Of a DNA stretch of 64,000 nucleotides, positions 7,752 through 17,579 are shown piece after piece. The stretch is taken from assembly GCF_017354985.1 (NCBI RefSeq), contig NZ_CP071501.1, positions 124,001-188,000 of the forward strand, read 5' to 3'. Under the pieces are notes generated by a model, which was given only the letters and a program-made list of their open reading frames with translations, had not been told where the DNA came from and searched no databases. Every line of letters starts with the position of its first letter. Position 1 is the stretch's first letter. The position numbers and the translations under genes were made by a program. The DNA comes from Shewanella cyperi. GTDB lineage: Bacteria > Pseudomonadota > Gammaproteobacteria > Enterobacterales > Shewanellaceae.

Positions 7752-8492
7752 ATGAATGCAATATTCAAATGCGGTCTGGCGTTGGCCGCCTTGCTGTCTT
7801 TCTGGCTCAGGGCCGAGCCGGTAGAGATCAGGGTGGTCAGTGGCAAGTGGATTGGATTCAGTAATGAGGATGGTACCGGTTATTACTTTGAGCTGCTCAG
7901 GCGCGCTTTTCCGGAACCTGAGTGGCAGCTGTCCTATTCGATAGTGCCGTTCGCCCGCAGCCTGTATTTATTCGATCATCAAAAGGCCGACATAGTGCTG
8001 GGGGTGTACAAGGGCGATATAGACAACGGCCAGTATTGTCGTTTGCCGGTGGAGCTGGACACAGTGGATATTGCCATGACCCCCAATCTGGCGGCCAGTT
8101 GGTCCGGCCCCCGGAGTCTGGAGCATAAAAAGGTCCAAGCCTATCTCGCCTATGGTTATGATCGCCTGGTCTCTGTACCCATGTATTACGAGGAAAGCAG
8201 CAACTTGTTGGACATGCTGAACCGGGTCAATAACGGCTATATAGACGCTGTGCTCGATTATCGCCCCAGTATGGAGGCCCTGGTTTCCAAGCTGGAACGG
8301 CCACAACGCTTTGTTATCCTGGACAGTGTGATCAGTGCTGAAGTCTACTTTGGCTTTGCCGACACGGATTTCGGTAACAGTCTCAGGATCCGATTCGACG
8401 AAGTGCACCATAAGTTAATCGATTCCGGCGAGCAGCAAGCGCTGTTACGCCAGGTCGAAGGGCAGAGAAACAGCGAAAAGCCCCGGCAATAG
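7752..8492 (+). CDS. Periplasmic solute-binding-type protein
   Basis: A 246-residue secreted protein. The start at 7752 is set by GGAAGGAGATCCCTT just upstream; a longer frame reaching back to 7611 lacks a site. Residues 1-21 form a signal peptide (hydrophobic core CGLALAALLSFWL, cleavage near RAEP). The mature part has the amino-acid-binding (SBP_bac_3) pattern: an N-terminal beta strand IRVVSGKWIGFSNEDGTGYYFEL, a PFARSLYLF segment, DIVLGVYKGD, and a C-terminal FADT. No ABC permease or ATPase is adjacent. In Shewanella such orphan proteins are common and may feed other transporters or sensor kinases. The ligand is not predictable. Confidence 0.78.
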   Translation: MNAIFKCGLALAALLSFWLRAEPVEIRVVSGKWIGFSNEDGTGYYFELLRRAFPEPEWQLSYSIVPFARSLYLFDHQKADIVLGVYKGDIDNGQYCRLPVELDTVDIAMTPNLAASWSGPRSLEHKKVQAYLAYGYDRLVSVPMYYEESSNLLDMLNRVNNGYIDAVLDYRPSMEALVSKLERPQRFVILDSVISAEVYFGFADTDFGNSLRIRFDEVHHKLIDSGEQQALLRQVEGQRNSEKPRQ

Positions 8493-8500
8493 GGGCTTTA
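8476..8500. terminator. Compact bidirectional terminator overlapping the ends of two convergent genes
   Basis: AAAGCCCC (8477-8484) pairs with GGGGCTTT (8492-8499) across a short loop that contains the TAG stop codon of the binding-protein gene. A- and T-runs on both sides are short. menF ends five bases further on. Confidence 0.6.
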
Positions 8501-9847
8501 TTCGGGCTGCAGCACGGACATAATGGTGGCCAGTTTGTTTTCCAGTTCCTGCCATTCTGCGGCGGGATCCGAGCCCGCCACTATACCGGCACCGGCAAAC
8601 AGGGTGATCCTTGCCGGCTCCACCAGGGCGCTGCGAATGGCGACCGAGAATTCACTCTCCAACTTGTTGAAATAACCGCAAGCGCCGGCGTACCAACCGC
8701 GATTATAACCTTCCTGCTGGCGGATAAATTGCAGTGCCCTTTCCCTTGGCAGGCCGCCGACCGCCGGTGTCGGGTGCAGGGCCTGCAGCAGTTGGAAATC
8801 GTTGATCCCGGCCTTGAGCTCGGCCCGTATGGCCCGGTGCAGATGCTGAATATGGGGCAGCTTGAAAATGGTTGGCGACTCTTCTGCGCCCACGTAATTA
8901 CACAGCGGACCCAGGTTTTCCACTATGTGTTGCCTGACCAGCTGGTTTTCGCGGCTGTTCTTGCAATCATCCAGCAATTGCCGCGCCAGCAGGGCATCCT
9001 GCTCGGGATCCTGTCCCCTCAAGGTGGTGCCGGCCAGGGCTTCGGTAAAGAGTTCCGACTGGTGTCTGCGGTACAGCCGCTCCGGAGAGCAGGAAATAAA
9101 AGCCCGCTCCGGACTGAACTGGAATCCAAACTGAAAACTGTTGGGGCAACTGCGTTGCCAGCGGGCCAGCAGCGACCAGGGATTGAGGTTTTCACTCAGC
9201 TGTAAGCGGGTTTGGCGGGACAGCACTACCTTGGGCGTCTCCTGGTTAAACGCCGGATGGGTGACCTGTTGCACCAACTCCTGCCAGCGGCTGTAGCCCG
9301 GAATATCGCTGCGGCCAAGTAAGTTAATCTTGGGCTCGGCCTGCGGATGTGTGGGGCGGAGCGCCGCCAGGGTAGCTATGGCAGACTGGCGTTCGCTGTC
9401 CAGTCGACTGAGATCCAGATTCAGCAGCAATCGCAGCGAGTTGCCACTGCGCCGCAGTTCAACCCTGGGCAGGACGAAGCGTGCCCGGCCAAATTCAGGC
9501 CAGGGTTCCACCTGACGATCAAAAGCCAGGCCGCCGTAGTAACGCAAATCGGGATTGGAGCTCAGGGCCCTTTGGCGCTGATAGCTTTCTGCCAGCTGAT
9601 GATCCGACACCTGGGTGTCAAAGAAGCGTTCGGCGCAGATGCCTATGGCGGCGGCCTCTTCCTTTTTCTCCCTGCCCTGCCAATAGATGCGCGGATATTG
9701 CTCTTGGCTGGCAAGCCAGGGCAACAGAGGCTCCGGGGTCAGCTCAAGGGACAATTGCAGCAGAGGCTCGTGGGTGTCAGGCCGCTTCAGCTCAAGCAGC
9801 AGCTGCTTGAGTGTCTCCAGGGCTTGGGCCAGTGGCTGGGCAGACAA
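8498..9847 (-). CDS. menF: Isochorismate synthase, menaquinone type
   Basis: A 449-residue chorismate-utilising enzyme that isomerises chorismate to isochorismate, the first step toward menaquinone. The conserved C-terminal catalytic domain (about residues 190-449) shows FSPERAFISCSPERLYRR, EALAGTTLRGQ, HPTPAVGGLPRERAL, and the closing metal/chorismate loop FAGAGIVAGSDPAAEWQELE. The N-terminal part is the variable domain of the MenF family. The only usable start in frame is TTG at 9847, since an in-frame stop lies four codons upstream. Menaquinone is central to anaerobic respiration in Shewanella, which explains its retention. EntC-type siderophore function is less likely as no siderophore genes are nearby. 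Confidence 0.92.
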   Translation of the reverse strand: MSAQPLAQALETLKQLLLELKRPDTHEPLLQLSLELTPEPLLPWLASQEQYPRIYWQGREKKEEAAAIGICAERFFDTQVSDHQLAESYQRQRALSSNPDLRYYGGLAFDRQVEPWPEFGRARFVLPRVELRRSGNSLRLLLNLDLSRLDSERQSAIATLAALRPTHPQAEPKINLLGRSDIPGYSRWQELVQQVTHPAFNQETPKVVLSRQTRLQLSENLNPWSLLARWQRSCPNSFQFGFQFSPERAFISCSPERLYRRHQSELFTEALAGTTLRGQDPEQDALLARQLLDDCKNSRENQLVRQHIVENLGPLCNYVGAEESPTIFKLPHIQHLHRAIRAELKAGINDFQLLQALHPTPAVGGLPRERALQFIRQQEGYNRGWYAGACGYFNKLESEFSVAIRSALVEPARITLFAGAGIVAGSDPAAEWQELENKLATIMSVLQPE

Positions 9848-10120
9848 AATGGGCTTTCACTCCATGCTGAGTTGAATCAAACGTTTGAGTTTCCAAGGTA
9901 AAGACCGGGGTCAGGCCTGTCAATCTGCCATTGTCAAAGCTGTGAGCCAACGCAAACAGCTAAATCAGCAATGACTTAAGTTCTACGGTAATCGCTTATG
10001 CGAGGGCTACAAAAGGGTACTTGGCGGCGCAGTTAAACTGTGAATAGAATGGGGCTGCCGGACACAGACAAGTTTCAATGGAATGGAGTCAGAACAATAA
10101 TGCAATAAGTGAGTGCGGTT

Positions 10121-11299
10121 ATGGCAGATGCTGCGAATCCAAACGAGGCTTTGATAAAAGTGCCGGTCGATAAATTGGCCATAGGTATGTATGTGTCGGC
10201 GGTTGAGAATAATGGCAAGCTTGCCATCGCCAGTGCCGGGAAAATCCGTCAACGCCAAACCATAGACAAGTTACTTCACAGTGGTATCCGGCATGTCTGG
10301 GTGGACATGGAGCGCTCTGACGAGAGTTGCGGTTTGAAGCCCAAGGCAGAAGAGCCAAAAGTGGCCAGGACCAAAGTCAGTCGCAATCTGCAGCAAACCC
10401 AGGCCAAGAAAATCCTCTCCGAAGCCAAGGATCTGGTGCGCAAGGTGATGTCCGAAACCTTTGGCGGCAAGGCCATTGAGGTGACCCCCTTCGAAACTCT
10501 GGCGGACTCCATGTTGGAGTCAATCATGCTTGATGCCGATGCCTTCAAGTGTGTATCGGCCTTGAGAGACAAAGACGCCTACCTGCTGGAACATTCCATC
10601 AATGTAGCCTTCCTGTTGGTGACCTTCGGTCGACACCTTAAATTGGATCGGAATGTGCTGAAACAACTCGCCATTGGTGGCCTGTTGCATGATATCGGCA
10701 AGATCAAGGTCGATAATCGGGTGCTGCATAAACCGGGCAAGTTGACCCCTGAAGAATTTGAGCATATGAAGCTGCATCAGGTGTATGCCCAGGAGATCAT
10801 TCAGCAATCCCAGGGTTTGTCACAGGTATCCAAGGATGTATGCCTGATGCATCACGAAAAACTTGATGGCCGCGGTTATCCACGGGGGCTGAAAGGCGAT
10901 GAATTACCGCTCCATGGACGCATGAGCTGCATAGTGGATATCTTTGATGCCCTGACAGCCACCCGCTGCTACAAGGAGGCCATGAGCCCGGCCGCCGCCT
11001 TCAAGATTCTGCTCAGCCTGACCCCTTTTCATCTGGACACAGATCTGGTGTACGACTTTATTCGCTGTATCGGGGTGTATCCGGTGGGATCCCTGGTGGA
11101 ATTGTCCGACGGTCGTGTAGGGATAGTCTGGGAGGCCAAGGACAGGGATGCATTGCATCCCGTGGTCAAGTGTTTCTATTCCATCAGAAATAAGCGTTAT
11201 ACAGAGGTTACCCTGGTGGACCTGCTGAAATCCGAGCTGCACATAGAGCGGGGTGTTTCCCCCGCCAGTCTGGATGTGGATCCGGCGCCCTTCTACTGA
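10121..11299 (+). CDS. HD-GYP domain cyclic-di-GMP phosphodiesterase with DUF3391
   Basis: A 392-residue signalling enzyme. Residues 10-130 form a DUF3391 domain (LIKVPVDKLAIGMYVSAVE at its start). The HD-GYP domain follows with all catalytic signatures: EHSINVAFLLV, the HDIGK metal motif near residue 196, and HHEKLDGRGYPRGLKGDE near residue 247. The GYP motif is intact, so active hydrolysis of c-di-GMP is expected. A GTG at 10109 in frame is an alternative start. The gene stands alone on the plus strand and ends one base before moeB ends on the other strand. With the GGDEF-EAL protein at 18.4 kb it gives the window two c-di-GMP enzymes, relevant to adhesin control. Confidence 0.93.
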   Translation: MADAANPNEALIKVPVDKLAIGMYVSAVENNGKLAIASAGKIRQRQTIDKLLHSGIRHVWVDMERSDESCGLKPKAEEPKVARTKVSRNLQQTQAKKILSEAKDLVRKVMSETFGGKAIEVTPFETLADSMLESIMLDADAFKCVSALRDKDAYLLEHSINVAFLLVTFGRHLKLDRNVLKQLAIGGLLHDIGKIKVDNRVLHKPGKLTPEEFEHMKLHQVYAQEIIQQSQGLSQVSKDVCLMHHEKLDGRGYPRGLKGDELPLHGRMSCIVDIFDALTATRCYKEAMSPAAAFKILLSLTPFHLDTDLVYDFIRCIGVYPVGSLVELSDGRVGIVWEAKDRDALHPVVKCFYSIRNKRYTEVTLVDLLKSELHIERGVSPASLDVDPAPFY

Positions 11300-12046
11300 T
11301 CAACCACAGACGGGGCAGGACGCCTGCTTCGCCAGGCGCATCTCGCGAAATTCCATGGTCATGGCATCTATCAGCAGCACCCGGCCCACAAGGGGACGGC
11401 CCATGCCACACAGCAGCTTGATGGCCTCGGTGGCCTGCAGACAGCCAATCATGCCCACCACGGGCGCCAGGATGCCGGACTCAACGCAACTGAGTTGCTG
11501 CTCGCCGAACAGGCCACTGAAACACTGGTAGCAGGGGGTGTCAGCGCCGTAGTCGAACACAGTCACCAGGCCTTCCATGCGGATGGCGGCCGCCGACACC
11601 AGGGGTACCCTGTGGCGGAAGCAACAGAGATTGAGCTGTTTGCGCACCTCAAGATTATCGGTGCAGTCGAGCACCAGATCCTGTTTTGCCACCAACGCAT
11701 CCATGGCCGCTTCGTCCAGCAGGCCATGGTGAGTCTCTACCCTTATTCCGGGATTGAGCCCGAGCATACTGTCCCGGGCCGATTCCACCTTGGGCCGGCC
11801 AATATCGCCGTCACTGTGCAATACCTGGCGCTGCAAATTGGACAACTCCACTGTGTCGAAGTCCACCAGGGTCAGTTGACCAATGCCTGCCGTTGCCAGG
11901 TATTGTCCGGCGGCGCAGCCAAGGCCCCCCAGGCCCAGGATCAATACCTTGGCCTGTTTGAGCTTTTCCTGGCCATCGATGTCCATGGCCTTGATGGAAA
12001 TTTGCCGGCTATAGCGGATAAGTTCGGCGTCGCTGAGTATGTCCAT
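11300..12046 (-). CDS. moeB: Molybdopterin-synthase adenylyltransferase (MoeB/ThiF/HesA family)
   Basis: A 248-residue E1-like enzyme that adenylates the C-terminal glycine of MoaD so that it can carry sulfur for molybdopterin synthesis. The nucleotide loop GLGGLG is at residues 38-43, the R-x-x-R element RYSRQ at 11-15, and the zinc-binding cysteine pairs are CYQC in the second half and CPVC at the C-terminus. Length matches E. coli MoeB. The gene follows moeA with a 20-base gap, so the two form an operon. Its stop is immediately adjacent to the stop of the HD-GYP gene with no spacer. Confidence 0.93.
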   Translation of the reverse strand: MDILSDAELIRYSRQISIKAMDIDGQEKLKQAKVLILGLGGLGCAAGQYLATAGIGQLTLVDFDTVELSNLQRQVLHSDGDIGRPKVESARDSMLGLNPGIRVETHHGLLDEAAMDALVAKQDLVLDCTDNLEVRKQLNLCCFRHRVPLVSAAAIRMEGLVTVFDYGADTPCYQCFSGLFGEQQLSCVESGILAPVVGMIGCLQATEAIKLLCGMGRPLVGRVLLIDAMTMEFREMRLAKQASCPVCG

Positions 12047-12066
12047 GTGATTTTCCTGAAGCGGGA

Positions 12067-13317
12067 CTATGCCAGTGCACCGTGGAAGGGTTCAACCATA
12101 ACTGTCTCGCCCACCTGCAGGTCACCCTGGTATTGGTCCAGCAGAATAAAGCAATTGGCCAGACTCATGGAGGTCAACATGCCGGAGCCCTGGCTGCCGG
12201 TGAGCGCCACTTCCAGGGCGCCCTCGGCATTGCGGCTCAGTATGCCCCGCTGGTATTCCACCCGTCCCGGCTGCTTGCGCACCGCAGTGCTGAGGGCCGC
12301 CGCCAACATCAAGGGTTGGCTCTGGGCCTGCCCCTGCAACTTCAACAGCATGGGCCATACCAGCTTGTGAAAGGTGACCATGGAGGACACGGGATTACCC
12401 GGCAGGCCGCAAAACAGCGCCTTGCCAATGCGGCCGAAGGCAAAGGGTTTGCCCGGTTTGATGGCCAACTTCCAGAAATGGATTTGCCCTTCCTGTTCCA
12501 ATATTTGCTTGGTGTAGTCGGCTTCCCCGACCGAAACGCCGCCCGAGGTCAGCACCATGTCGGCCTTGGCCGCCGCAGTGCGGAATGCCTGGCGCAGCGC
12601 CTCAGGATCGTCGGGGATAACACCCAGGTCGAGCCATTCCACACCGGCCTTTTGCAGCAGGCCGAGAATGGAATAGCGGTTGGAATCATAAATCTGTCCC
12701 GGTGCCAATTCGCTGCCCACGGGCCTGAGTTCGTCACCGGTGGAAAAGAAGGCCACCACGGGCCGGCGCACCACCCTGAGTTGGCTGATGCCTATGGTGG
12801 CTATGACGCCGAGTTCGGCGGCGCGGATGCGGGTGCCTGCCGTCAATACCCGGGTGCCGGCCTTAAGTTCCTCACCACGGCGGCGCACGTTGGCGCCCTT
12901 GCCCTTGGGGGCCTGGATCAGGATGGCATCACCCTGCACCTGGGTCTGTTCCTGCATCTGTACCGTGTCGCAGGCGGCGGGCACGGGCGCACCGGTCATG
13001 ATACGCACACAGTGACCGGGAGGCAGTTCCCCCTTGAACGGATGCCCGGCGAAGGCCTGACCGGCGAGCTTGAAACTGCCGGACTCCTGGCCATTGAGCT
13101 CATCGAAGCGGAAGGCGTAGCCATCCATTGCCGAGTTATCAAAGGGGGGCAGGTCGAGACCACTGGCGAGATCTTCCGCCAGTACCCGGTCGAGGGCCTC
13201 GGCCAGGCGTACCATTTCGCTGTCATCAAGGGCGCTGACCTGGGACAGCAACAGGGGAATGGCTTCGTCTGGGTGAATCAAACCGGGTTTGGCGCAGGGG
13301 TCTAGAGTCATGGGCAT
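12067..13317 (-). CDS. moeA: Molybdopterin molybdenumtransferase
   Basis: A 416-residue MoeA, which inserts molybdate into adenylylated molybdopterin. Visible signatures include FDNSAMDGYAFR near the N-terminus, GHCVRIMTGAPVPAACDTV, the central TSGGVSVGEADYT loop (residue 250 region) and GLPGNPVSSMV. The start is taken as ATG at 13317 (MPMTLDP); a TTG at 13338 and an ATG at 13311 are also in frame and no ribosome site decides between them. It is the first gene of a moeA-moeB operon. With mobA nearby, the window holds three late steps of molybdenum cofactor synthesis, needed for the many molybdoenzymes of anaerobic respiration. Confidence 0.95.
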   Translation of the reverse strand: MPMTLDPCAKPGLIHPDEAIPLLLSQVSALDDSEMVRLAEALDRVLAEDLASGLDLPPFDNSAMDGYAFRFDELNGQESGSFKLAGQAFAGHPFKGELPPGHCVRIMTGAPVPAACDTVQMQEQTQVQGDAILIQAPKGKGANVRRRGEELKAGTRVLTAGTRIRAAELGVIATIGISQLRVVRRPVVAFFSTGDELRPVGSELAPGQIYDSNRYSILGLLQKAGVEWLDLGVIPDDPEALRQAFRTAAAKADMVLTSGGVSVGEADYTKQILEQEGQIHFWKLAIKPGKPFAFGRIGKALFCGLPGNPVSSMVTFHKLVWPMLLKLQGQAQSQPLMLAAALSTAVRKQPGRVEYQRGILSRNAEGALEVALTGSQGSGMLTSMSLANCFILLDQYQGDLQVGETVMVEPFHGALA

Positions 13318-13413
13318 ATCCGCAGGCTGGCAAAACAAGGGCTCATTATGCCATGCCAGCCTGCCATGGCCAGTGACAGGCTTGTATAAGTTTGAACTGA
13401 ATCAGCTTTTACT

Positions 13414-14490
13414 TCAGCTGGTGCCCTTGGCCAGCTGCTGTTGCTCGGGGGCGAAACGCACCAACTGGCCATCCTGCAGGGTTTCGGCACCCCGGATCAC
13501 CACACGATCACCAGCCTGCAATTGGCCCTGCACCGCAATCCAGTCACCGGCACCATCCCCCAGGGTCACGGCAAGGCGCTCGGCCTTGTTGTCGCCATTG
13601 ATCCTGAATATAAAGGCGCCGCTGGAGCGCAGCACTATGGCATCCCTGGGTACCAGGGTGGTCAACTGTGCAGGGGCTATGGGCAGCGCCAGGGACACCA
13701 GTTCGCCAACACTGATGCTGCCGTCGAGGGCGCCCGGTAGATCCAGCCTGGCCTCAAAGGTTTGCGAGCGCACGTCGGAAACGGGGATCAGCGAGCGGAT
13801 ACTGGCCTGGAACTCGCCGTCGGCATGGTAGATGTTCAGGCTGTCGCCAACCTTGACCCTGCGGCTGTGCTTGAGTGGCGCATGCAGGCGGATTTCCAGA
13901 TGCTCGGGGTCGGTCAGGCTGACCACTGCTTCGGCCGGACCAATATCTTCACCGGCCTGGTGCAGACGGTTGGTGATGATTCCGGCGAAGGGGGCCTTGA
14001 GTTCGGTGCGGTTGATGTTGTCCTGGATAATGTCCAGTTTAATCCGCGCCAGCTCCAGATTGCTTTTGGCCAGCTCCAGGGCCGTGCTGGCATCGTCCAG
14101 TTCATTGCGGGACACGCTCTGGCTGCGAGACAGCTTCTGCAGGCGTTCGAAGTTGCGCTGTAGCTGGGTCAGGTTGATCTGCTCGCGGCGGATCAACGCC
14201 TGCTGCTCCGTGTGTTCCAGTTCCAGGCGAGTTTTGTCGAGCCGCGCCACTGTATCACCGGCCTGGACCCGGGTTCCGGCTTCCTGGACCCAGTCGAGGC
14301 GGCCGCTAACGCCCGTGGTCAGCTCGGCGTTATTACGGCTGTGGACCGAGCCTATCACCATGATCTTGGGTGACAGGGGCCGATTCTCCACCTGGGCTAT
14401 GCTCACCAGGCGGGCCTCGGTGTCGGCGGCCAACGTGGGCAGCGCCAGGGCCGCGATTGGCAATATCAGGGTGGCTACCAGCTTGTTCAT
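13414..14490 (-). CDS. RND efflux periplasmic adaptor subunit
   Basis: A 358-residue membrane fusion protein. A signal peptide covers residues 1-22 (LVATLILPIAALALPTLA). The order is then a beta-barrel/lipoyl segment (LTTGVSGRLDWVQEAGTRVQAGDTVARLD), a coiled-coil hairpin rich in leucine and glutamine (residues 90-150), the second lipoyl half (IKLDIIQDNINRTELKAPFAGII), and a C-terminal barrel. Such proteins link an inner-membrane RND pump to an outer-membrane channel. The start codon overlaps the end of the RND gene by 4 bases (ATGA), so translation is coupled. Unusually the pump gene comes first. No outer-membrane channel gene is adjacent, so a TolC elsewhere is presumably used. Confidence 0.93.
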   Translation of the reverse strand: MNKLVATLILPIAALALPTLAADTEARLVSIAQVENRPLSPKIMVIGSVHSRNNAELTTGVSGRLDWVQEAGTRVQAGDTVARLDKTRLELEHTEQQALIRREQINLTQLQRNFERLQKLSRSQSVSRNELDDASTALELAKSNLELARIKLDIIQDNINRTELKAPFAGIITNRLHQAGEDIGPAEAVVSLTDPEHLEIRLHAPLKHSRRVKVGDSLNIYHADGEFQASIRSLIPVSDVRSQTFEARLDLPGALDGSISVGELVSLALPIAPAQLTTLVPRDAIVLRSSGAFIFRINGDNKAERLAVTLGDGAGDWIAVQGQLQAGDRVVIRGAETLQDGQLVRFAPEQQQLAKGTS

Positions 14491-17400
14491 GGTGTTACCT
14501 CGGCAATGCGGGTTGAATTGGAAGATGAGACTGTGTGAGACGCCGGGCTGGTCAGGCGCAGCAGGCTTGGCATCAGCAACAGGGTAAACAGGGCGCTGGC
14601 GGTCATGCCGCCCACGATCACGGCGGCCAGGCCGCGGTAGATCTCGCTGCCAACACCGGGCACCAGCATCAGTGGCAACATGCCGAAGATACTGGTGAGT
14701 GTGCTCATGTACACGGGTTGCGCCCGGGTCGCCACGGCCTGATAGATGGCCTCGTCCAGCGCCAGGCCATCACGGCTGCCCTGGCGGGTCTGGTCCACCA
14801 TCAGTATGGCGTTGTTGACCACCAGGCCCAGCAGGATAATGAAACCTATCATGGTCAGCAGGTCGAGGCTCTGGAAGCTGAACAGATTCAGCAGTCGCAG
14901 GCTGATAACACCGCCGCAAATGGCCATGGGCATGGATAGCAGCACCAGCAGGCTGTCCTTGGCAGACTTGAACAGGGCCGCCATCAGCAGGAACAGGATC
15001 AACACGGCCAGCAGGAAGTTGGTACCCATGTCACGTATGGTCTTGTCCAGGCGGTCGGCGCTGTCGCGAAAGCCCAATGAGCTATCGGCGGGCAAGGTGG
15101 CGCGGATCTTCTCCATGGCCTGGGTCTGTACCACTTCCATGGCCTCATCCAGGGACATGTCCGCCGGCGGGAAGATCAGCAGGGACACTGTGCGCTTGCC
15201 ATTGACCCGCTGCAGCTGGGTCGGCCCCACGGTGCGGTGCAATTGGGTCAGCTCGCCTATGGTCTGGATCCCGGCGGTGCGGGTATAGACAGGCGTTGCT
15301 GCCAACTGCTCGGGCACTGTCCACTTGGGGCCCTTGAGCAGTACATCCATGCGCTCGTTGCCGTCGAAGTACTCACCGACGAACAGGCCCGAGGTATAGG
15401 CCCGCACCGCATTGGCTATCTGGATGCGGTCGGCACCGGCCTGGGCCAGACGGCGCTCGTCCGGAATGAGTTGCAACTCGGGCTGGGCCATGGTCAGGCC
15501 GGGCAGGGGCCGCACCACGGCACCGGGCAGTGCCTGGTTGATGATCTCCATGCCCTGGCCTGCGGCTTCCATCAGGGCCTCCATATCGGGACCGTGGAAA
15601 TCGACGTTGATGGCCCGGCCGCCGTTGAAACCGAATTGCAGCAGGGATCCGCGGCTGGGGTAGGCCTGGGTGTCGGGCAGGTCGATCAGTATCTTGTCCT
15701 TGAGCACCTGGATCATCTCATCGGCCCGGGTGGGATCCTCGGGGTAGATGAACAGCACGTTAAAGGCGCCGTAAACGGAGAAGTTATAGCCCTTGATATA
15801 GGGTTGCTGCTGCTTGTCATAGTAAGGCTTGAGCCGGCCTATGATGGTTTCGCCCAGCTCCTTTTCCATGGTTTCCAGGCTGGCACCCGGAGGCAGGGAG
15901 AAGAAGGTGAATATGCCGTCCGAGCGGGCCTGGGGCAGGAAGTCGGCCCTGGGCATCAGGGCCAGGGTCAGGGCAGATGCGCCGAAAATCAGGGTAACAC
16001 ACCAGAATAGTGCCTGTTTGCGACTGCCGGTCAGGGCCCTTACCTTGGCGGTGAGCCAGAGCCAGAAGCGTTCGCCGCTATCCTTTTCCGGCAGTTTAAG
16101 CCACAGCATGTTAAACACGGGGATCAGGGTGACGGCGCTGAAGAAGGAAGAGATCACTGCCACAGACAGGGTCAGGGCCAGATCGGAAAACAGCTGGCCT
16201 TCGACGCCGGGCATGAAGAGCACCGGCAGGAAGATGGCAACCGTGGTGGCGGTGGACGCCAACAGCGCCCCCTTGACCTCGGCAGTGCCCTTGAGCACGG
16301 CGCTCAGCAGCGGCTCTCCGCTGCGGTGCAGCCGCACTATGTTTTCCTGCACTATGATGGCGGCATCCAGCACCAGGCCCACGGCAAAGGCCAGCCCCGC
16401 CAGGGAGATCACATTGAGGGTGCGGCCCATGGCCTCCAGGGCCATAAAGGCAATCAGCAGGGCCACAGGAATGGTGGAGGCTATCATCAGGGTGGCCCGC
16501 CAACTGCGCAGGAAGGCGAACAGGATCAGCAGCGCCAGCGCCGCGCCGACCCCCAGGTTGCCCTGCACCAGCAAAATGGCGCGTTTGATGTGGACCGAGG
16601 CATCGAAGGACAGCTCCATCACCAGCCCCTGACTGTTCAGCACCTCGCGGTTCAGTTCCTCGATGGCGACATTGATACCGTCGAGCACGGCCACGGTATT
16701 GGCATCAAAGGTGCCTTCCACCGTGATGTAGTAGGCCGGGAAACCGTTGCGCTTGGTAAAGCCCTGCTGCTCGGCGGCGGCAATTTTTACTTCCGCCAGT
16801 TCGCTCAGGTGCACGGGGCGGCCTTCATTGTAGGTGACTATCAGGTTACCCAGGTTTTCCGGCTTGTACTGACCGACAAAACGCACTGTGTACTGGCGCC
16901 GGCCCACATCGGCTGTGCCACCGGAAATATCGGCGGCGCGGGACACTGTGGCCCGCAGCTCATCCAGGGTGATGCCCAGGGCGGCGGCACGGAAGGGATC
17001 GAACTCTATGTGCAGTTCCTTGGCTTGGCGGCTTTGCAGCTGCACACCGCCCACCCCGGCGATTTGCCGCAGGCGAGGTTCCACCACGTCGTCGATCATT
17101 TTCTGGTAGTGGCTGAAATCGGTGATCGGGTTGTCTGCCGTGGTGCGAATGAGGATCGACGCCATGTTGGGCACGCCGTTATTGCCGCCGCCAACATTGA
17201 TAAAGGGTTCGTTGGCGTCCAGCGGTCTGGGGGGCGTCTGGTTGAGGGCGTTGATCACATTGATCATCGCCTCCTGCATATTGGTGCCCACCTCAAAGGT
17301 CAGGGTGATACCGCCGAATCCCTGGGAAATGTTGGAGTTCATCTCCTCCACCCCCGGCACCTGGCGCAGCACATTTTCCTGGGGCTCAATGATATTGGAT

Positions 17401-17579
17401 TCCATCTCCTGGGGCGCGGCGGCACGCCAACCGTTAAACACGGAGATCTGCGGCTGATGTATGTCCGGCAATAGCTGTATGGGCAGCTTGGCCACCGCCA
17501 GTACCCCAAAAATAAGGATGAGCAGCAGCGCCACCAGGGTGGCGGCCGGATTGCGGGTACTTTGGGTGGTGAGATCCAT
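14487..17579 (-). CDS. RND efflux transporter permease subunit
   Basis: A 1030-residue HAE1/AcrB-like pump. The N-terminal helix is AATLVALLLILIFGVLAVAKLPIQLLP followed by the porter-domain start. Two repeats of six membrane helices and large periplasmic loops are present; FMALEAMGRTLNVISLAGLAFAVGLVLDAAIIVQENI contains the aspartate of the proton relay, and GLVVNNAILMVDQTRQ is the matching helix of the second half. The start at 17579 is chosen because AAGGAC precedes it at good distance; the longer frame from 17672 adds 31 residues that do not look like an RND N-terminus. It is divergent from ferritin, and a Fur-like box lies in the shared intergenic region. The substrate is unknown. Confidence 0.93.
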   Translation of the reverse strand: MDLTTQSTRNPAATLVALLLILIFGVLAVAKLPIQLLPDIHQPQISVFNGWRAAAPQEMESNIIEPQENVLRQVPGVEEMNSNISQGFGGITLTFEVGTNMQEAMINVINALNQTPPRPLDANEPFINVGGGNNGVPNMASILIRTTADNPITDFSHYQKMIDDVVEPRLRQIAGVGGVQLQSRQAKELHIEFDPFRAAALGITLDELRATVSRAADISGGTADVGRRQYTVRFVGQYKPENLGNLIVTYNEGRPVHLSELAEVKIAAAEQQGFTKRNGFPAYYITVEGTFDANTVAVLDGINVAIEELNREVLNSQGLVMELSFDASVHIKRAILLVQGNLGVGAALALLILFAFLRSWRATLMIASTIPVALLIAFMALEAMGRTLNVISLAGLAFAVGLVLDAAIIVQENIVRLHRSGEPLLSAVLKGTAEVKGALLASTATTVAIFLPVLFMPGVEGQLFSDLALTLSVAVISSFFSAVTLIPVFNMLWLKLPEKDSGERFWLWLTAKVRALTGSRKQALFWCVTLIFGASALTLALMPRADFLPQARSDGIFTFFSLPPGASLETMEKELGETIIGRLKPYYDKQQQPYIKGYNFSVYGAFNVLFIYPEDPTRADEMIQVLKDKILIDLPDTQAYPSRGSLLQFGFNGGRAINVDFHGPDMEALMEAAGQGMEIINQALPGAVVRPLPGLTMAQPELQLIPDERRLAQAGADRIQIANAVRAYTSGLFVGEYFDGNERMDVLLKGPKWTVPEQLAATPVYTRTAGIQTIGELTQLHRTVGPTQLQRVNGKRTVSLLIFPPADMSLDEAMEVVQTQAMEKIRATLPADSSLGFRDSADRLDKTIRDMGTNFLLAVLILFLLMAALFKSAKDSLLVLLSMPMAICGGVISLRLLNLFSFQSLDLLTMIGFIILLGLVVNNAILMVDQTRQGSRDGLALDEAIYQAVATRAQPVYMSTLTSIFGMLPLMLVPGVGSEIYRGLAAVIVGGMTASALFTLLLMPSLLRLTSPASHTVSSSNSTRIAEVTP

